Of a stretch of DNA of 7,394 bases, positions 5,660 to 7,394 are shown in pieces; within the stretch, counting starts at the first letter, position 1, and every line of letters begins with the position of its first letter. The notes beneath the pieces were generated by a model, which was given only the letters and a program-made list of their open reading frames with translations, made no database searches and was not told where the DNA came from. Source of the DNA: Tannerella sp. (GTDB taxonomy: Bacteria > Bacteroidota > Bacteroidia > Bacteroidales > Tannerellaceae). Position numbers and translations under genes: made by a program. The stretch is from assembly GCA_031267485.1 (NCBI GenBank), contig JAIRYY010000260.1, positions 1 to 7,394 on the forward strand. Direction: 5' to 3'.

Positions 5660-6580
5660 ATGAGAGTTTTAGTTGCAACAGATAAGCCGTTTGCCGCTAT
5701 TGCCGTAAACGGGATACGTGAAGTTATTGAAAGCGCGGGTATCGAACTGGCGCTTCTGGAAAAATATACGGAAAAGGCGCAATTGCTGGAAGCCGTGAAA
5801 GAGGTGGATGCAATCATCATCCGCAGCGACAAAATCGACGGGGATGTGTTTGACGCCGCCGGACAGTTGAAAATCGTCGTGCGTGCCGGTGCGGGATATG
5901 ACAATGTAGACCTCGCGGCCGCCACGGCGCACGATGTATGCGTAATGAACACGCCCGGACAAAACGCCAATGCGGTGGCTGAACTGGCGCTCGGCATGAT
6001 GGTTTATGCCGTGCGTAACTTCTTCAACGGCGCGTCGGGAATGGAACTGAAAGGTAAAAAGCTGGGTATTCATGCGTATGGCAATGTGGGGCGCAACGTC
6101 GCCCGCATCGCCAAAGGTTTCGGCATGGATATTTATGCGTACGACGCCTTTTGTCCCGCCGCGGTAATCGAAAACGACGGCGTGAAAGCGCTTCATTCCG
6201 CGGAAGAACTCTATGAAACATGTCAGTTCATCTCCCTCCATATCCCGGCAACGGCGGAAACGAAGAACTCGATTAACTGCGGCCTGCTTTCGAAAACGCC
6301 CAAAGGCGCGGTATTAATCAACACCGCCCGCAAGGAAGTAATCCACGAAACGGAGCTTGTGAAACTGATGGAAGAACGCGCGGATTTCAAGTACCTTACG
6401 GACATCATGCCGGGCAACCATGCGGAACTGACCGAAAAATTTGCAGGCCGCTATTTCAGCACGCCCAAAAAGATGGGAGCGCAAACGGCGGAGGCAAACA
6501 TGAACGCCGGCATTGCCGCCGCCCGTCAGATTGTCGGCTTCCTGAAAGACGGCGACAGAACATTTCAGGTAAACATATAA
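5660..6580 (+). CDS. serA: D-3-phosphoglycerate dehydrogenase, short ACT-less type
   Basis: This 306-residue cytosolic enzyme of the D-isomer-specific 2-hydroxyacid dehydrogenase family should oxidise 3-phosphoglycerate with NAD, the first step of serine synthesis. The N-terminal substrate domain is at about 1-98, the Rossmann domain at about 99-283 and the C-terminal helix after that. Visible marks are RAGAGYDNVD (75-84), the nucleotide loop AYGNVG (139-144, first Gly of GxGxxG replaced by Ala), acidic Asp162 after strand 2 and catalytic Arg224 in NTARKEV. The usual DVFPxEP Glu is Asn253 here (DIMPGN, 248-253). The usual catalytic His of TPHxG is replaced by Lys270/Lys271 (STPKKMGAQT, 267-276). 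No ACT or ASB domain is present, so serine feedback by the ACT route is not expected. Position between serC and DUF1015 supports the assignment despite the altered active site. Confidence 0.9.
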   Translation: MRVLVATDKPFAAIAVNGIREVIESAGIELALLEKYTEKAQLLEAVKEVDAIIIRSDKIDGDVFDAAGQLKIVVRAGAGYDNVDLAAATAHDVCVMNTPGQNANAVAELALGMMVYAVRNFFNGASGMELKGKKLGIHAYGNVGRNVARIAKGFGMDIYAYDAFCPAAVIENDGVKALHSAEELYETCQFISLHIPATAETKNSINCGLLSKTPKGAVLINTARKEVIHETELVKLMEERADFKYLTDIMPGNHAELTEKFAGRYFSTPKKMGAQTAEANMNAGIAAARQIVGFLKDGDRTFQVNI

Positions 6581-6594
6581 ATATATCAGGTGAA

Positions 6595-7394
6595 ATGAAG
6601 ATAAAACCCTTTAAAGGCATACGTCCGCCGGGAGACCTGGTAGAAAAAGTACAGTCGCGTCCCTACGACGTGTTAAACTCCGAAGAGGCGCGTGCCGAGG
6701 CGGGCAGCAATGAAAAATCGCTGTATCATATCATAAAGCCGGAAATAGATTTCCCGGAAGGGACGGACGAACATGACCCCAAAGTGTACGAAAAAGCGGC
6801 GGAAAACTTCCGGAAGTTCAGGGACAGGGGCTGGCTCGTGCCGGACGACAGGGAACGGTACTATGTTTATGCGCAGACGATGAACGGGAAAACGCAATAC
6901 GGACTGGTCGTATGCGCTTCCGTGGAGGATTACATGACCGGGAAAATCAGGAAGCACGAACTGACGCGCAAAGATAAGGAGGAAGACCGCATGAAACATG
7001 TGCGCGTCAATAACGCCAACATTGAACCGGTGTTCTTTGCCTATCCCGACAACGGGGAACTGGACGGGATTGTCGCCCGGTATGCGGGGGAATCTCCCGT
7101 ATATGATTTCACGGCTGAACCGGACGGGTTCCGCCACACCTTTTGGATTGTCGATGTCGACGCCGATATTGCGCGCGTGACGGAACTGTTTGCGGCCATG
7201 CCGGCGCTCTACATAGCGGACGGACACCACCGTTCCGCCGCCGCCGCCTTAGTCGGGGCCGAAAAGGCGGGGCAGAACCCGAATCACCGCGGCGATGAGG
7301 AATACAACTATTTCATGGCGGTATGTTTTCCGGCATCCCAGCTTACGATTATCGATTATAACCGGGTTGTGAGAGACCTCAACGGCCTCGCGGA
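6595..7394 (+). CDS. DUF1015 family protein, 3' end cut by the window edge
   Basis: The reading frame stays open from ATG 6595 to the right edge: 266 codons, no stop. It starts MKIKPFKGIRPP, typical of DUF1015 (COG4198) proteins, with SRPYDVLNSEEAR (residues 22-34), the RKHELTRKDKEEDR segment (118-131) and the family motif ADGHHRSAAA (208-217). Full members are about 410 residues long, so perhaps 140-150 residues are missing here. The gene begins 14 bp after serA, with a weak AGGTGA (6588-6593) close to the start, so it is almost certainly in the serC-serA operon. No signal peptide or membrane helix is visible; a cytosolic location is likely. The biochemical function is not established. The DGHHR motif resembles the active-site motif of ParB/sulfiredoxin-fold serine kinases, so a role in serine or phosphoserine metabolism is an inference from motif and context. 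Confidence 0.88.
   Translation, partial: MKIKPFKGIRPPGDLVEKVQSRPYDVLNSEEARAEAGSNEKSLYHIIKPEIDFPEGTDEHDPKVYEKAAENFRKFRDRGWLVPDDRERYYVYAQTMNGKTQYGLVVCASVEDYMTGKIRKHELTRKDKEEDRMKHVRVNNANIEPVFFAYPDNGELDGIVARYAGESPVYDFTAEPDGFRHTFWIVDVDADIARVTELFAAMPALYIADGHHRSAAAALVGAEKAGQNPNHRGDEEYNYFMAVCFPASQLTIIDYNRVVRDLNGLA

Noticed and set aside
5669..6241. Minus-strand open frame of 190 residues opposite serA
   Set aside because: It is a shadow of the serA coding frame, with no family resemblance or start signals.
6673..7230. Minus-strand open frame of 185 residues opposite the DUF1015 gene
   Set aside because: It is antisense to a clear DUF1015 coding frame, with no recognisable domain.

Overview
The window looks like a Bacteroidota chromosome, most likely of the order Bacteroidales. 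Three promoters carry the Bacteroidota-type -7 element TAnnTTTG followed by C, and a fourth carries a one-mismatch version. Most start codons have A/T-rich leaders without a Shine-Dalgarno sequence. The gene content also fits: a DUF4369/TlpA-type thioredoxin, a BlaI plus M56-TonB_C pair, and a serC-serA-DUF1015 run.

Left part (1-1129). A 42-bp tandem repeat array, about 4.4 copies, runs off the left edge. It lies just beyond the stop codon of a minus-strand short-chain dehydrogenase/reductase gene (204-914). This gene is divergent from a TlpA-like gene. The 215-bp space between them holds one promoter in each direction and an 11-bp A/T inverted repeat.

Middle part (1130-4231). A lipoprotein-like DUF4369/thioredoxin protein is followed, after 150 bp, by a two-gene operon. 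The operon encodes a BlaI/MecI-type repressor and an M56 (BlaR1-like) membrane metalloprotease whose periplasmic part is a TonB C-terminal domain rather than a penicillin-binding domain. Upstream of the repressor gene is a set of AACTAA-N5-TTAGTT palindromes that overlaps the predicted promoter, which suggests autoregulation. The expected logic is that the membrane protease senses an envelope signal, the repressor is inactivated and the operators are released. The signal and other targets are not visible here.

Right part (4232-7394). A 307-bp gap contains a 14-unit heptamer array, a GC-rich hairpin and an inverted set of the same heptamers, then a near-consensus promoter for serC. serC (phosphoserine aminotransferase), serA (a short, ACT-less phosphoglycerate dehydrogenase with non-canonical catalytic positions) and a DUF1015 gene (cut by the right edge) appear to form a serine biosynthesis operon. 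The heptamer family recurs between serC and serA and overlaps the serC stop codon. No tRNA, rRNA, CRISPR array, insertion sequence or transposase was seen.

The most interesting items are the BlaI operator array with its TonB_C-fused protease, the DUF1015 protein with a DGHHR motif in the serine operon, the altered SerA active site, and the two repeat families.
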